Assembly: GCA_026387775.1 (NCBI GenBank)
Contig: JAPLLC010000183.1
Span: 1-37,747, forward strand
Direction of reading: 5' to 3'
Source of the DNA: Candidatus Methylomirabilota bacterium
GTDB taxonomy: Bacteria; Methylomirabilota; Methylomirabilia; Methylomirabilales; 2-02-FULL-66-22
DNA: 37,747 bases
Every line of letters begins with the position of its first letter. Position 1 is the stretch's first letter. Shown here piece after piece: positions 1-7,204 of the stretch. The translations under genes and the position numbers were made by a program. The notes beneath the pieces were generated by a model. That model was not told the origin of the DNA, ran no database searches, and saw only the letters and a program-made list of their open reading frames with translations.

Positions 1-167
1 GGATGTTCATGGTCGTGGCCGTGGGCGTGGTCATGGAAGTGCGTGTGTGCATGCTCGTGATGATGGGCGTGCGCCGCTGCATCCCTCGGATGCGCGCCTT
101 CCGATCCGACGGGCACGCCGTCGATGGCAACGTCACCGGGTAGTCCACATCCGCAATCCTTACACAC
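1..167 (-). CDS. hypB: HypB, hydrogenase nickel-incorporation GTPase (5' end only)
   Basis: HypB is the G3E-family GTPase that delivers nickel to [NiFe] hydrogenase large subunits together with HypA. Only the first 55 codons are inside the window; the GTPase domain lies beyond the left edge. The start is a GTG at 165-167, eight bases after a GGAGGT ribosome site at 176-181. The N-terminus reads M-C-K-D-C-G-C-G, the CxxCGC high-affinity nickel motif of HypB. After about residue 24 it becomes a histidine-rich tract with at least thirteen His, as in HypB proteins that store nickel. The start lies one base beyond the hypA stop, so the two genes are almost certainly translationally coupled. The call rests on the motif, the His tract and the hypA neighbour. 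Confidence 0.9.
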   Translation of the reverse strand, partial: MCKDCGCGLPGDVAIDGVPVGSEGAHPRDAAAHAHHHEHAHTHFHDHAHGHDHEH

Positions 168-168
168 G

Positions 169-510
169 TCAGGATACCTCCAGGCTGGTCAGTTGCAGCT
201 CGCGGCCGCGCCGGATCTCGACGCTGGGCCGCGCGCAGCGAGTGCACTCGCAGACGAGATCGGCCGGTTCGAACTCCTCGGCGCAGGCCGAACAGTAGCA
301 CAGGACGGGCACCTTTTCGATTTCCAGCACGGCTCCCTCGGCCATGGTCCCCTTGGCGACGATCTCGAAGGCGAATTCCAGCGTCTCCGGGACCGCGCCG
401 GACAGCGCCCCGACCCGCATCATCACCCGATGGATGCGCTGAGCCCCGGCTTCCCGGGCCTGCTTGACGGCGATGATGACCGTGTCTTGCATCAGGCTGA
501 CTTCGTGCAC
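169..510 (-). CDS. hypA: HypA, hydrogenase nickel metallochaperone
   Basis: HypA passes nickel to the hydrogenase large-subunit precursor with HypB. I chose the GTG at 508-510, giving a 113-aa protein beginning M-H-E-V-S. HypA needs His2 (and Glu3) right after the initiator as nickel ligands, and 113 aa is the family length; the frame is open 12 codons further upstream but such a start would bury this motif. The C-terminal half has two Cys pairs, CYCSAC and CECTRC, which form the structural zinc site. An AGAGGG tract sits upstream of the GTG. hypB follows directly. No other hyp genes are in view; the hydrogenases they would serve lie on the same strand about 20 kb to the right, beyond the cassette array. 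Confidence 0.93.
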   Translation of the reverse strand: MHEVSLMQDTVIIAVKQAREAGAQRIHRVMMRVGALSGAVPETLEFAFEIVAKGTMAEGAVLEIEKVPVLCYCSACAEEFEPADLVCECTRCARPSVEIRRGRELQLTSLEVS

Positions 511-624
511 GTAGAGCCCTCTGACGTCGAACCCCGCCACCACCACTCTGCCACATCAAGCCGGACCGGACAAGATAGAAGGGGAGGTTGTACGGGGGAG
601 AGCAGGGTCCAAAAACCCGACTCG

Positions 625-2937
625 TCAGCCGTTTCCGCCCCCTCCGCGATTGGACCTTTCCTGCTTGGCCTTGTTGAGCGCCAAGGTGAACCAGTCGGGT
701 GCCGATGTCCGCGGCGGGCTCTGTGGCCGCGGCGCAGACGGACCAGGACGGCGGCCGGCCTCCACCGGCCCGGTGCGTGGGGCGCGCGCCGGGCCGGGCT
801 CCGGAGCGCTCTTCATCGACAGCCCGATGCGCTTGCGATCCAGGTCCACTTCCATCACGGTGACCTGCACTCGCTGGTGCACCTTCACCACGGTCGCAGG
901 ATCCTTCACGTATTGATCGGCAAGCTGGCTGATGTGCACCAGCCCATCCTGGTGCACGCCGATGTCCACGAACGCGCCAAAGGCGGTGACGTTGGTGACG
1001 ATGCCCGGCAGTCGCATGCCCGGCGTGAGGTCCTGGAGCTTCGTCACACCCTCAGCAAAGGCAAACGCCTCGAACCGCTCGCGCGGGTCGCGACCGGGCT
1101 TGGCCAGCTCGTCCAGGATGTCCTTCAGTGTCGGCAGGCCGACCGTGTCGGCAACGTATCGCTCCAGCGTGATCTGCGTCCGGAGCTCCGGTTTCTTCAT
1201 CAGGTCGCCGACCGTGCAGTTCAGATCGCCGGCCATCTTCTCCACGATAGGGTAGCTTTCCGGATGCACGGCGCTGGCGTCGAGCGGGTTCTGGCCGTCG
1301 CGGATGCGCAGAAAGCCGGCCGCCTGCTCGAAGGCCTTGGGGCCCAGGCGCGGGACTTTCAGGAGCTCCCGGCGCGACCGGAACGGGCCGTTCTGGTTGC
1401 GATAGGCGATGAGGTTCTCCGCGGTGACGCTGTTCAGGCCGGAGACGTAGCTCAGGAGCTGCTTGCTGGAGGTGTTGACCTCCACCCCCACGGCGTTGAC
1501 GCAGCTACCGACCACCTCGTCGAGCGAGCGCTTGAGCGCCTTCTGGTCCACGTCATGCTGGTACTGGCCGACTCCGATAGCCTTGGGGTCGATCTTGACG
1601 AGCTCCGCCAGCGGGTCCATCAGGCGTCGGCCGATCGAGACCGCGCCGCGGACGGTGATGTCCTGGTCCGAGAACTCCTCGCGCGCAGCCTCGGAGGCCG
1701 AATAGACCGAGGCGCCGCTTTCGTTGACAACGACCAGGGCGATCGAGGCCGGCAGATCCAGCGAGCGGACAAAGGCTTCCGTCTCGCGACTGGCGGTGCC
1801 GTTCCCGATGGCCACCGCCTCGATCTCGAAGCGTGCGCACAGGGCCAGGACCATCTGGCGCGCCTGCTCGCGCTGGCGGTCGGACTGCTCGACGAAGATC
1901 ACGTCGTGGTGCAGGAGCTTTCCCTGCCGGTCGAGGCAGACGATCTTGCAGCCGGTGCGAAATCCGGGGTCGATGCCCAGCACGTTCTTGCTCCCCAGCG
2001 GCGGGGCGAGCAGCAGCTCGCGCAGGTTCGAGGCGAAGACGCGGATCGCTTCCGCGTCGGCCCGCTGCTTCGCCTCCATCCGCGCCTCGGTCTCCAGCGA
2101 CGGCTCCAGCAAGCGCTTGTATCCGTCCTCGACGGCGAGGGTCACCTGGTTCGCCGCCGGAGAAGCGTTTGTGACGAACATGCCCTTGAGCAGGGCGACG
2201 GCCTCCTCCTCCGGCGGCATCAGGCGGCTGTAGAGGAATCCCTCCGTCTCCCCGCGGCGGATGGCGAGGATGCGATGCGAGGGAGCCTTGACGGCGGGCT
2301 CGTTCCAGTCGAAGTAGTCCTTGAACTTTGCCCCCTCGGCTTCCTTGTCCTTGGCAACCCACGACCGCAGGACGCCCTTGGATGCGAACAGCGCGCGGAT
2401 GGTCGTGCGTGCGGCCGTGTCGTCGCTGACCCGCTCGGCAAGGATATCCCGCGCGCCGGCCAGGGCCTGCTCGACAGACTCCACCCCCTTCTCGGCGTCG
2501 ACAAAGGTTTCGGCCGTCTGCGGCGGATCGAGCCCCGGGTCCTGTCCCCAGAGGAGGTCCGCCAGCGGCTCCAGACCCTTCTCTCGGGCGATCATGGCCC
2601 GCGTGCGGCGCTTGGGCCGGTAGGGCTGGTAGATGTCCTCCAGCATCGCGAGGGTCTGGGCGGCCTCGAGTGCCGCCGCGAGATCGTCGGTCAAGAGGCT
2701 CCGCTCCTCCAGCGACTTGACGATCGCCTCCCGCCGTGCGGCCAGGGCCTCGAGCTGTTCCAGCCGGTCGCGGATGCTCGTGACGGCCACCTCGTCCAGC
2801 GAGTCGGTCAGCTCCTTGCGGTATCGCGCGATGAAGGGGATGGTGCCGCCTTCGTCGAGCAGTTGGACCGTGGCCTCCACCTGCCGGGGCTGGAGGTGGA
2901 GTTCGGTCGCGATCGTCTCCAGGAATCTCTCGTTCAT
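625..2937 (-). CDS. tex: Tex-family transcription accessory / RNA-binding protein
   Basis: Tex is a conserved cytoplasmic nucleic-acid-binding protein related to eukaryotic Spt6. The 770-aa product matches the family length of about 770-780. It contains the helical N-terminal region (IPFIARYRKE near residue 35), the YqgF/RNase H-like domain beginning near residue 324 (VLGIDPGFRTGCK), helix-hairpin-helix motifs in the middle, and a C-terminal S1 RNA-binding domain (PGIVTNVTAFGAFVDIG) followed by a basic, Pro-rich tail. I place the start at the ATG at 2935-2937 because a GGAG at 2948-2951 stands ten bases upstream; a GTG at 2946 would leave only one base of spacing. It is monocistronic: hypA begins about 115 bp downstream and nothing obvious is coded upstream. 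Confidence 0.95.
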   Translation of the reverse strand: MNERFLETIATELHLQPRQVEATVQLLDEGGTIPFIARYRKELTDSLDEVAVTSIRDRLEQLEALAARREAIVKSLEERSLLTDDLAAALEAAQTLAMLEDIYQPYRPKRRTRAMIAREKGLEPLADLLWGQDPGLDPPQTAETFVDAEKGVESVEQALAGARDILAERVSDDTAARTTIRALFASKGVLRSWVAKDKEAEGAKFKDYFDWNEPAVKAPSHRILAIRRGETEGFLYSRLMPPEEEAVALLKGMFVTNASPAANQVTLAVEDGYKRLLEPSLETEARMEAKQRADAEAIRVFASNLRELLLAPPLGSKNVLGIDPGFRTGCKIVCLDRQGKLLHHDVIFVEQSDRQREQARQMVLALCARFEIEAVAIGNGTASRETEAFVRSLDLPASIALVVVNESGASVYSASEAAREEFSDQDITVRGAVSIGRRLMDPLAELVKIDPKAIGVGQYQHDVDQKALKRSLDEVVGSCVNAVGVEVNTSSKQLLSYVSGLNSVTAENLIAYRNQNGPFRSRRELLKVPRLGPKAFEQAAGFLRIRDGQNPLDASAVHPESYPIVEKMAGDLNCTVGDLMKKPELRTQITLERYVADTVGLPTLKDILDELAKPGRDPRERFEAFAFAEGVTKLQDLTPGMRLPGIVTNVTAFGAFVDIGVHQDGLVHISQLADQYVKDPATVVKVHQRVQVTVMEVDLDRKRIGLSMKSAPEPGPARAPRTGPVEAGRRPGPSAPRPQSPPRTSAPDWFTLALNKAKQERSNRGGGGNG

Positions 2938-3264
2938 GGGAATCACACTCCGTAGTTTGTCGGAACAGGGTAGATCGAACGGCGCAGGACCCGCTATCCC
3001 GCGGGACCAACGGTACAGCAGATGTTTGGCGGACGTCTATGACACCCGTGGAACCTCTTCGACGCGGACGCGAAACAAAGGAGCGGCGTTGCGCACTCCG
3101 CTCGGCCGCCACTCGGGAGGATGCCTTGTACACCGCAGGGGGCCCCGTGTCAAGCGCGGGGATCGTTCGGGGATCGCCTGTGCGACGATGCCCGATGGGA
3201 AAGCTCTCGCTCCAGCGTCGGAGATTTGTTGAAGCCGTTGGATAGCATGGCCGGCCCGCCGATA
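2938..3264. other. Intergenic stretch upstream of tex; no gene seen
   Basis: This stretch separates the tex start from the first copy of the 122-bp direct repeat. Open frames here look like random GC-rich sequence with no recognisable protein, no good ribosome site and heavy Arg/Ser/Pro bias. I see no tRNA, no strong hairpin and no convincing -35/-10 pair. It presumably holds the tex promoter on the minus strand. Confidence 0.5.
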
Positions 3265-3386
3265 GGGATTTTCCTTGACGTGTGAGGCGAGGTTGCGGCA
3301 GAGTCGCGCTCTCTCGGAAGAGCAATCAGGAGAAGTCCGTGAATCTGCCGAAATCGAATCGCTCGAAGTCCAAAGAGCCGGAGTGC
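3265..3386 (+). repeat. 122-bp direct repeat, copy A
   Basis: Aligns without gaps to 4472-4593 with about 15 mismatches by eye. Both copies begin GGGATTTTCCTTGACGTGT, share GCGAGGTTGCGGCAGAGTCGCG, and carry an AGGAGAAGTCC ribosome-like site followed by a GTG that opens a short Lys/Ser/Arg-rich frame (M-N-L-P-K-S-N-R here). About half of the differences inside the mini-frame are synonymous third-base changes, which hints that it was translated. The two copies bracket the roughly 1.1-kb segment with the lipoprotein gene, as after a tandem duplication or insertion by recombination between repeats. Confidence 0.8.
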
Positions 3387-3754
3387 GAGTCCTGTAATGG
3401 GGGACCCGGCCAAGTACGACAGGCTGCGCGTGCCTCGACTCCTGCGAAACTAACTTGCTGTTCTTGGCCCCCTATTACGGCGACCTTTGTCGCCCGATAC
3501 ACCCCACGGCGTGGCCGCCACAGAATCGTTGCCGTGCCTCTGCAAATTCAGGCACTTGGAGAGCAAAAGGTATCCGGTACCCTTTTAAAGGGCAGCCACG
3601 GGGTATGGGTATTGGATTTCCCGGACCCGAATTGGAAGCCACCGAAGACAGAGCCGCGGATGCCGAGGTCGAGTGCTTGAACGAGAAGCTTGAGAACTGT
3701 CCGGGAGATTGCGGCCCAGTCATCAAGAAGCGCATAAAGCAGATTACGCAGTAG
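3340..3754 (+). pseudogene. Decayed small reading frame(s) between the direct repeats
   Basis: The GTG of repeat copy A at 3340 opens a frame that runs to 3680. A different frame (3455-3754) has a more protein-like end with spaced cysteines (V-E-C-L-N-E-K-L-E-N-C-P-G-D-C-G) and a basic tail. Neither frame alone looks like a complete protein, and the plausible-looking stretch changes frame near 3580-3660. A frameshifted small Cys-containing protein is the simplest reading, but it could also be non-coding. No function is recognised. The lipoprotein gene follows about 65 bp downstream. Confidence 0.3.
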
Positions 3755-3819
3755 GATAGGAAAGCGTTGATGGCTTCCGGGGACTACGCCATAGTTGAGG
3801 TTAGCCAAGGAGTATGACC

Positions 3820-4299
3820 ATGGTTTGTCGGCCGGCAATACTCATGAACGCAATAGCCATCCTTGCTTTGGCCGGTTGTGTCACAGTCGGAGAAACATCC
3901 GATCTGAAGCTTGATGTCTCCCCTCTGCAGGATACGTCCGGTGTGTGGCACCTGCAAATTCACCTCGAATACTCTGGGGAGAAGCCCCTTACTATCTTTC
4001 GGGATTCCCTCCCCTGGTCAATTCGACGGAACCTTGTTCTTGTGGCAATTAGGTTGGACCCGTCCCGGACGCGTCTTGAGGAGATCCAGCCTATCGATGA
4101 TCCCGGCCCTGGAGAGCTTACGCTGAACCCGGGGGAGAGACTTTCGGGCACAGTCGAACTATCTCATCGATTTCCTGGGCTCAACACCGCTCTCCGGGAA
4201 AGGGATGTGATCGTCTTCTGGAGTTATCAGATGAAACCCCCCGGTACTCAGCCGCTTCCGCGGCAGAGCGGCGCGGTGGCAATCCCAAGACAGAACTAG
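3820..4299 (+). CDS. Small putative lipoprotein, function unknown
   Basis: A 159-aa product that starts with a short basic segment, a hydrophobic core (AIAILALA) and a lipobox LAGC with the cysteine near residue 20. It should therefore be exported, lipidated and anchored to a membrane facing the periplasm or exterior. The mature part has alternating hydrophobic and polar residues typical of a beta-rich domain; I recognise no family. I chose the ATG at 3820 over the one at 3814 because AAGGAG at 3807-3812 stands seven bases before it. The stop is TAG. It lies between the two 122-bp repeats, so it may be cargo of a duplication or insertion. A hairpin follows. Confidence 0.75.
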   Translation: MVCRPAILMNAIAILALAGCVTVGETSDLKLDVSPLQDTSGVWHLQIHLEYSGEKPLTIFRDSLPWSIRRNLVLVAIRLDPSRTRLEEIQPIDDPGPGELTLNPGERLSGTVELSHRFPGLNTALRERDVIVFWSYQMKPPGTQPLPRQSGAVAIPRQN

Positions 4300-4342
4300 G
4301 CGATTACTACCACCCGTGCCCAGCGCCACCGCGCCGCTCCGG

Positions 4343-4364
4343 ACCCCCGCTCTCCCGTGGGGGT
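4343..4364 (+). terminator. Possible hairpin terminator after the lipoprotein gene
   Basis: ACCCCC (4343-4348) and GGGGGT (4359-4364) can pair around a 10-base loop, about 45 bp past the lipoprotein stop. There is no U tract, so this is a weak candidate. A separate perfect 14-bp palindrome TCCCCCATGGGGGA followed by TTTT lies at 4462-4475 and runs into repeat copy B. Confidence 0.3.
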
Positions 4365-4471
4365 GCGGAGGAGGGCGAGGGGGTGGCGATCTTCCATGAG
4401 GGCCCGCCCGCCGACTTCTCTCCCGCCCCTCGCAGACCGTCAGGAGACATAGGATGTCACGTCCCCCATGG

Positions 4472-4593
4472 GGGATTTTCCTTGACGTGTACGGCGAGGT
4501 TGCGGCAGAGTCGCGGTCTCTCGGAGGAACCAACAGGAGAAGTCCGTGAATCTGGCGAAGTCGAATCGACCGAAGTCTAAAGAATCGGAGCGC
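4472..4593 (+). repeat. 122-bp direct repeat, copy B, with mini-ORF abutting the methyltransferase
   Basis: Second copy of the repeat at 3265-3386. Here the GTG-initiated mini-frame at 4547 (M-N-L-A-K-S-N-R-P) is preceded by CAGGAGAAGTCC and stops at the TGA of GCGTGATT, the same bases that hold the GTG start of the downstream methyltransferase. A 17-codon basic leader overlapping the next start by GTGA is a classical translational-coupling geometry. It may therefore be the true 5' leader of the methyltransferase gene, with copy A as its duplicate. Confidence 0.75.
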
Positions 4594-4595
4594 GC

Positions 4596-5696
4596 GTGAT
4601 TCCCTTTTTCGCCACCGCCTCCGCGGGCACCGAGGATCTGCTCGCCGACGAGCTGCGCGCGCTTGGTCTGCGCGGAGTGCGCAGCGGCCGCGGCGGCGTG
4701 CGCTTCGCGGGCGGGATCGCCGATGCGATGCGCGCGTGTCTCTGGTCGCGCATCGCCATGCGGGTGCTGCTGCCGCTCGCCGAGTTTCCGGCGGCGAACG
4801 CCGAGGCGCTCTACGCCGGGGCCCTCGACGTCCGCTGGGAGGAGCACCTCGACCCTACGCGCACCTTCGCGGTCGAGGCGGTGGGGCGCACCGAGGCGCT
4901 CGGCCACACGCACTTCACCGCGCTCAAGGTGAAGGATGCGGTGGTGGATGCCCTGCGCGAGCGGCGCGGGGCACGCCCCAACGTGGATGCCGACGACCCC
5001 GATGTGCGCATCGTGGCGCATCTCGCCGGCGATCGCGCGAGTCTCTCCATCGATCTTGCCGGCGAGCCGCTCTTCAAGCGCGGCTGGCGGCTCGCCCAGA
5101 CCGAGGCGACCCTCAAGGAGACACTCGCCGCCGCCATGCTGCGCGCCTGCGGCTCCGACGGGACGCGACCGTTGATCGACCCCATGTGCGGGTCGGGCAC
5201 GATCGCCGTCGAGGCCGCGCTGATCGCCCAGAACCACGCCCCGGGGGTTCACCGCAAGCTTGGCATCGAGCGCTGGGCCTCCTTCGACGAGACCCTGCGC
5301 GCCGAGCTGCGCCGCATGCGCGACGAGGCGCGCCGGGGAGTGCGGCGCGGCGCCCCTCCGGTCATCGCCCGCGACCGCGACCCCGAGGCGATCCGGGCAG
5401 CGCAGGTCAATGTCAAGCGGGCGGGGTTGCCGATCACGGTGCAGCAAGTCGACCCGGCGGGGTTCGTCGTCGTCAACCCGCCGTGGGGGAGGCGCCTCGA
5501 CGGCGGCGGGCGCAGGCAGCTCAAGACCTTCTTCTGGCAGCTTGGGCAGGCCTGGCGCGGGCTGCACGGCCACCGGATCGCGGTGCTGGCCGGCGGGCCC
5601 GAGTTCGAGAGTGCCTTCGGCTTGCGTCCGGCGTCGCGCCGCCCTCTCTGGAACGGCCCGGTGCGCTGCATGCTACTCATCTACGATCTCGACTGA
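4596..5696 (+). CDS. THUMP-domain N2-guanine RNA methyltransferase (RlmL/YpsC-like)
   Basis: Predicted SAM-dependent methyltransferase modifying guanine in 23S rRNA or tRNA. The roughly 366-aa product has an N-terminal ferredoxin-like/THUMP region (residues 1-165), then the family block R-G-W-R-L-A-Q-T-E-A-T-L-K-E-T-L, motif I with IDPMCGSGTIAVEAAL near residue 190, and the catalytic motif IV VVNPPWG near residue 290. The stretch between the acidic SAM loop and NPPWG is unusually short. The C-terminal RlmK-type second methyltransferase of E. coli RlmL is absent. The GTG start at 4596 is preceded by GGAG and overlaps the stop of the leader mini-ORF. The aminotransferase gene follows at once, suggesting an operon. 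Substrate (rRNA or tRNA) cannot be decided from sequence alone. Confidence 0.85.
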   Translation: MIPFFATASAGTEDLLADELRALGLRGVRSGRGGVRFAGGIADAMRACLWSRIAMRVLLPLAEFPAANAEALYAGALDVRWEEHLDPTRTFAVEAVGRTEALGHTHFTALKVKDAVVDALRERRGARPNVDADDPDVRIVAHLAGDRASLSIDLAGEPLFKRGWRLAQTEATLKETLAAAMLRACGSDGTRPLIDPMCGSGTIAVEAALIAQNHAPGVHRKLGIERWASFDETLRAELRRMRDEARRGVRRGAPPVIARDRDPEAIRAAQVNVKRAGLPITVQQVDPAGFVVVNPPWGRRLDGGGRRQLKTFFWQLGQAWRGLHGHRIAVLAGGPEFESAFGLRPASRRPLWNGPVRCMLLIYDLD

Positions 5697-5714
5697 CGAG
5701 CGGAGGTGGCCCCG

Positions 5715-6878
5715 GTGTTCTCGCGCCGCACCGCATGGAGCATTGCGCCAAACCGTATCGCCGCGGCGCTGGAGGAGCGTCGTCGATCGGGAGGCCCGGT
5801 GCTCGATCTCACCGAGACCAACCCGACGAGGGTCGGCCTGCCGATGCCGGAGGCGGAGATCCGCGCGGCCCTGGCCGACGCCCGCGTCCTGCGCTACGAG
5901 CCGACCCCGTTCGGAGACGCCGCGGCGCGGAGGGCGGTATCGGCGTACCATGGCGGGGCCGTCCCGCCGGAGCACGTCGTGCTGACCGCGAGCACCAGCG
6001 AGGCCTACGCCTTGCTGTTCAAGCTCCTGGGCGATCCCGGCGACCGTATCCTCTTCCCTGTGCCGAGCTACCCGCTCTTCGATTACCTCGCGGGGTTGGA
6101 GGATCTGGAGACCGTGTCCTACCCCTCTGTCTGGGAGGAGGGTGACTGGCTGATCGATCTTGACGGGTTGGAGGAGCGGATGGACGATCGGACGCGCGCC
6201 GTCCTCGTCGTCAGCCCCAACAACCCCACGGGCGCGATGCTTCGGAAGGACGAGGCGGACCGGCTGCTCGCCCTCTGCGGCAGGCGCGGCCTGGCCGTGA
6301 TCGCGGACGAGGTCTTCGCCGACCACGTCTTCACCGACGCCCCCTCGCGCGTGCGCTCGCTCGCCGGCCGGGACGAGGCGCTCGTCTTTGTGCTGGGCGG
6401 ACTCTCGAAGAGCTGCCTGCTGCCGCAGATGAAGGCGGCCTGGATCGCGGCGAGCGGCCCCGCCGACCTGCTCGACGATGCGCTGGCGCGTCTGGAGGTC
6501 GTGACCGACACCTATCTTTCGGTGAACACCCTGGTGCAGCTCGCCTTGCCGCGCTTGCTCGCGCTGCGCGGCGTGATCCGCCCGCCGCTGATGGCGCGGC
6601 TCGCGGGAAATCGCGCCAGGCTGGCGCAGGCGCTCCGTGGAAGCGCGGCCACACTGCTTCCGACCGACGGCGGGTGGTCGGCGGTAGTGCGCGTGCCCCG
6701 CCACCCGGGCGAGGAGGAGCGAGTGCTGCGGCTGCTCACGCGGCACGGCCTACGGGTCCATCCCGGCTTCTTCTTCGACTTTCCGGCCGAGGCGTTCCTG
6801 GTCGTGAGCCTCTTGGGACCGGAGGACGAGTTCGCCCGCGGCGCCGCGATCCTGGCAGCCGATGCCGACGCCCCCTGA
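5715..6878 (+). CDS. Class I/II PLP-dependent aminotransferase
   Basis: Fold-type I aminotransferase of about 387 aa, cytoplasmic. Visible landmarks are the substrate-side block LDLTETNPT near residue 30, TASTSEAYALLFKLL (cofactor phosphate loop), the SPNNPTGAM motif with the conserved Asn, the IADEVFADHVF Asp that pairs with the pyridine nitrogen, and LGGLSKSCLLPQMKAAWI, whose SKS lysine forms the Schiff base. The usual R-x-GW after the lysine is K-A-A-W here, as in some subfamily members. I prefer the GTG at 5715, eight bases after CGGAGG, to the in-frame GTG at 5706 that overlaps that site. The amino-acid substrate cannot be told. It is cotranscribed with the RNA methyltransferase, 18 bp upstream. 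Confidence 0.9.
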   Translation: MFSRRTAWSIAPNRIAAALEERRRSGGPVLDLTETNPTRVGLPMPEAEIRAALADARVLRYEPTPFGDAAARRAVSAYHGGAVPPEHVVLTASTSEAYALLFKLLGDPGDRILFPVPSYPLFDYLAGLEDLETVSYPSVWEEGDWLIDLDGLEERMDDRTRAVLVVSPNNPTGAMLRKDEADRLLALCGRRGLAVIADEVFADHVFTDAPSRVRSLAGRDEALVFVLGGLSKSCLLPQMKAAWIAASGPADLLDDALARLEVVTDTYLSVNTLVQLALPRLLALRGVIRPPLMARLAGNRARLAQALRGSAATLLPTDGGWSAVVRVPRHPGEEERVLRLLTRHGLRVHPGFFFDFPAEAFLVVSLLGPEDEFARGAAILAADADAP

Positions 6879-6939
6879 ACCGGCCGCTGCAGCGACGGGG
6901 GGCAGTTGACGAACAGGCAATTGTCCAGCTACAAGAGCA

Positions 6940-7085
6940 GGGGCCACCAGGGTCTCCCGGAGCGCTGCCCTCGCGGGCGCCCTCGTCCCCGGCACGGAGG
7001 TCCGCTCCCCGAGCGGACCGACCCGGGGTAAGGGCGAGCCGGCATCGACGGGGGATAGGCGTCGGAGGGAGGCCCTGGTGGCCCC
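6940..7085. ncRNA. Strongly folded 146-nt intergenic element (candidate structured RNA or palindromic repeat)
   Basis: Lies between the aminotransferase stop and ettA. The two ends, 6940-6958 and 7067-7085, are complementary over 19 positions with only one G-U wobble, giving a very stable closing helix. Inside it are a perfect 9-bp hairpin with a three-base loop (6999-7007 with 7011-7019), a helix around it (6987-6992 with 7023-7028, extended by 6979-6983 with 7031-7035), a 4-bp GC hairpin (6967-6970 with 6975-6978) and a 5-bp hairpin (7046-7050 with 7060-7064). This makes a multi-branch junction closed by one long stem. It could be a 5' leader RNA for ettA, a free small RNA, or a palindromic mobile repeat. 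I recognise no Rfam family. Confidence 0.5.
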
Positions 7086-7204
7086 GGCGAGCGGGCGACC
7101 GACTTCCGACCCACGACACTGGCTGAACGGTTGCATGAATTTCACACCCGTATTGCCGGGTTGAATCACCGGCTTGAATTCGTCATTTCGCAAGGGAGAC
7201 AAGG

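Noticed and set aside
124-2955. Very long open frame on the plus strand across tex (and the start of hypA)
   Set aside because: It is the antisense shadow of tex in GC-rich DNA. The minus-strand frame has unmistakable Tex domains and the plus-strand product has no recognisable motif.
4343-4475. Pair of C/G palindromes as a riboswitch upstream of the methyltransferase
   Set aside because: Only simple short stems with no multi-helix conserved core; better explained as terminator-like or incidental GC palindromes.
4736-6145. Long plus-strand frame spanning methyltransferase and aminotransferase
   Set aside because: Out-of-frame, Arg/Gly-rich translation crossing two well-identified genes; not a fusion protein.
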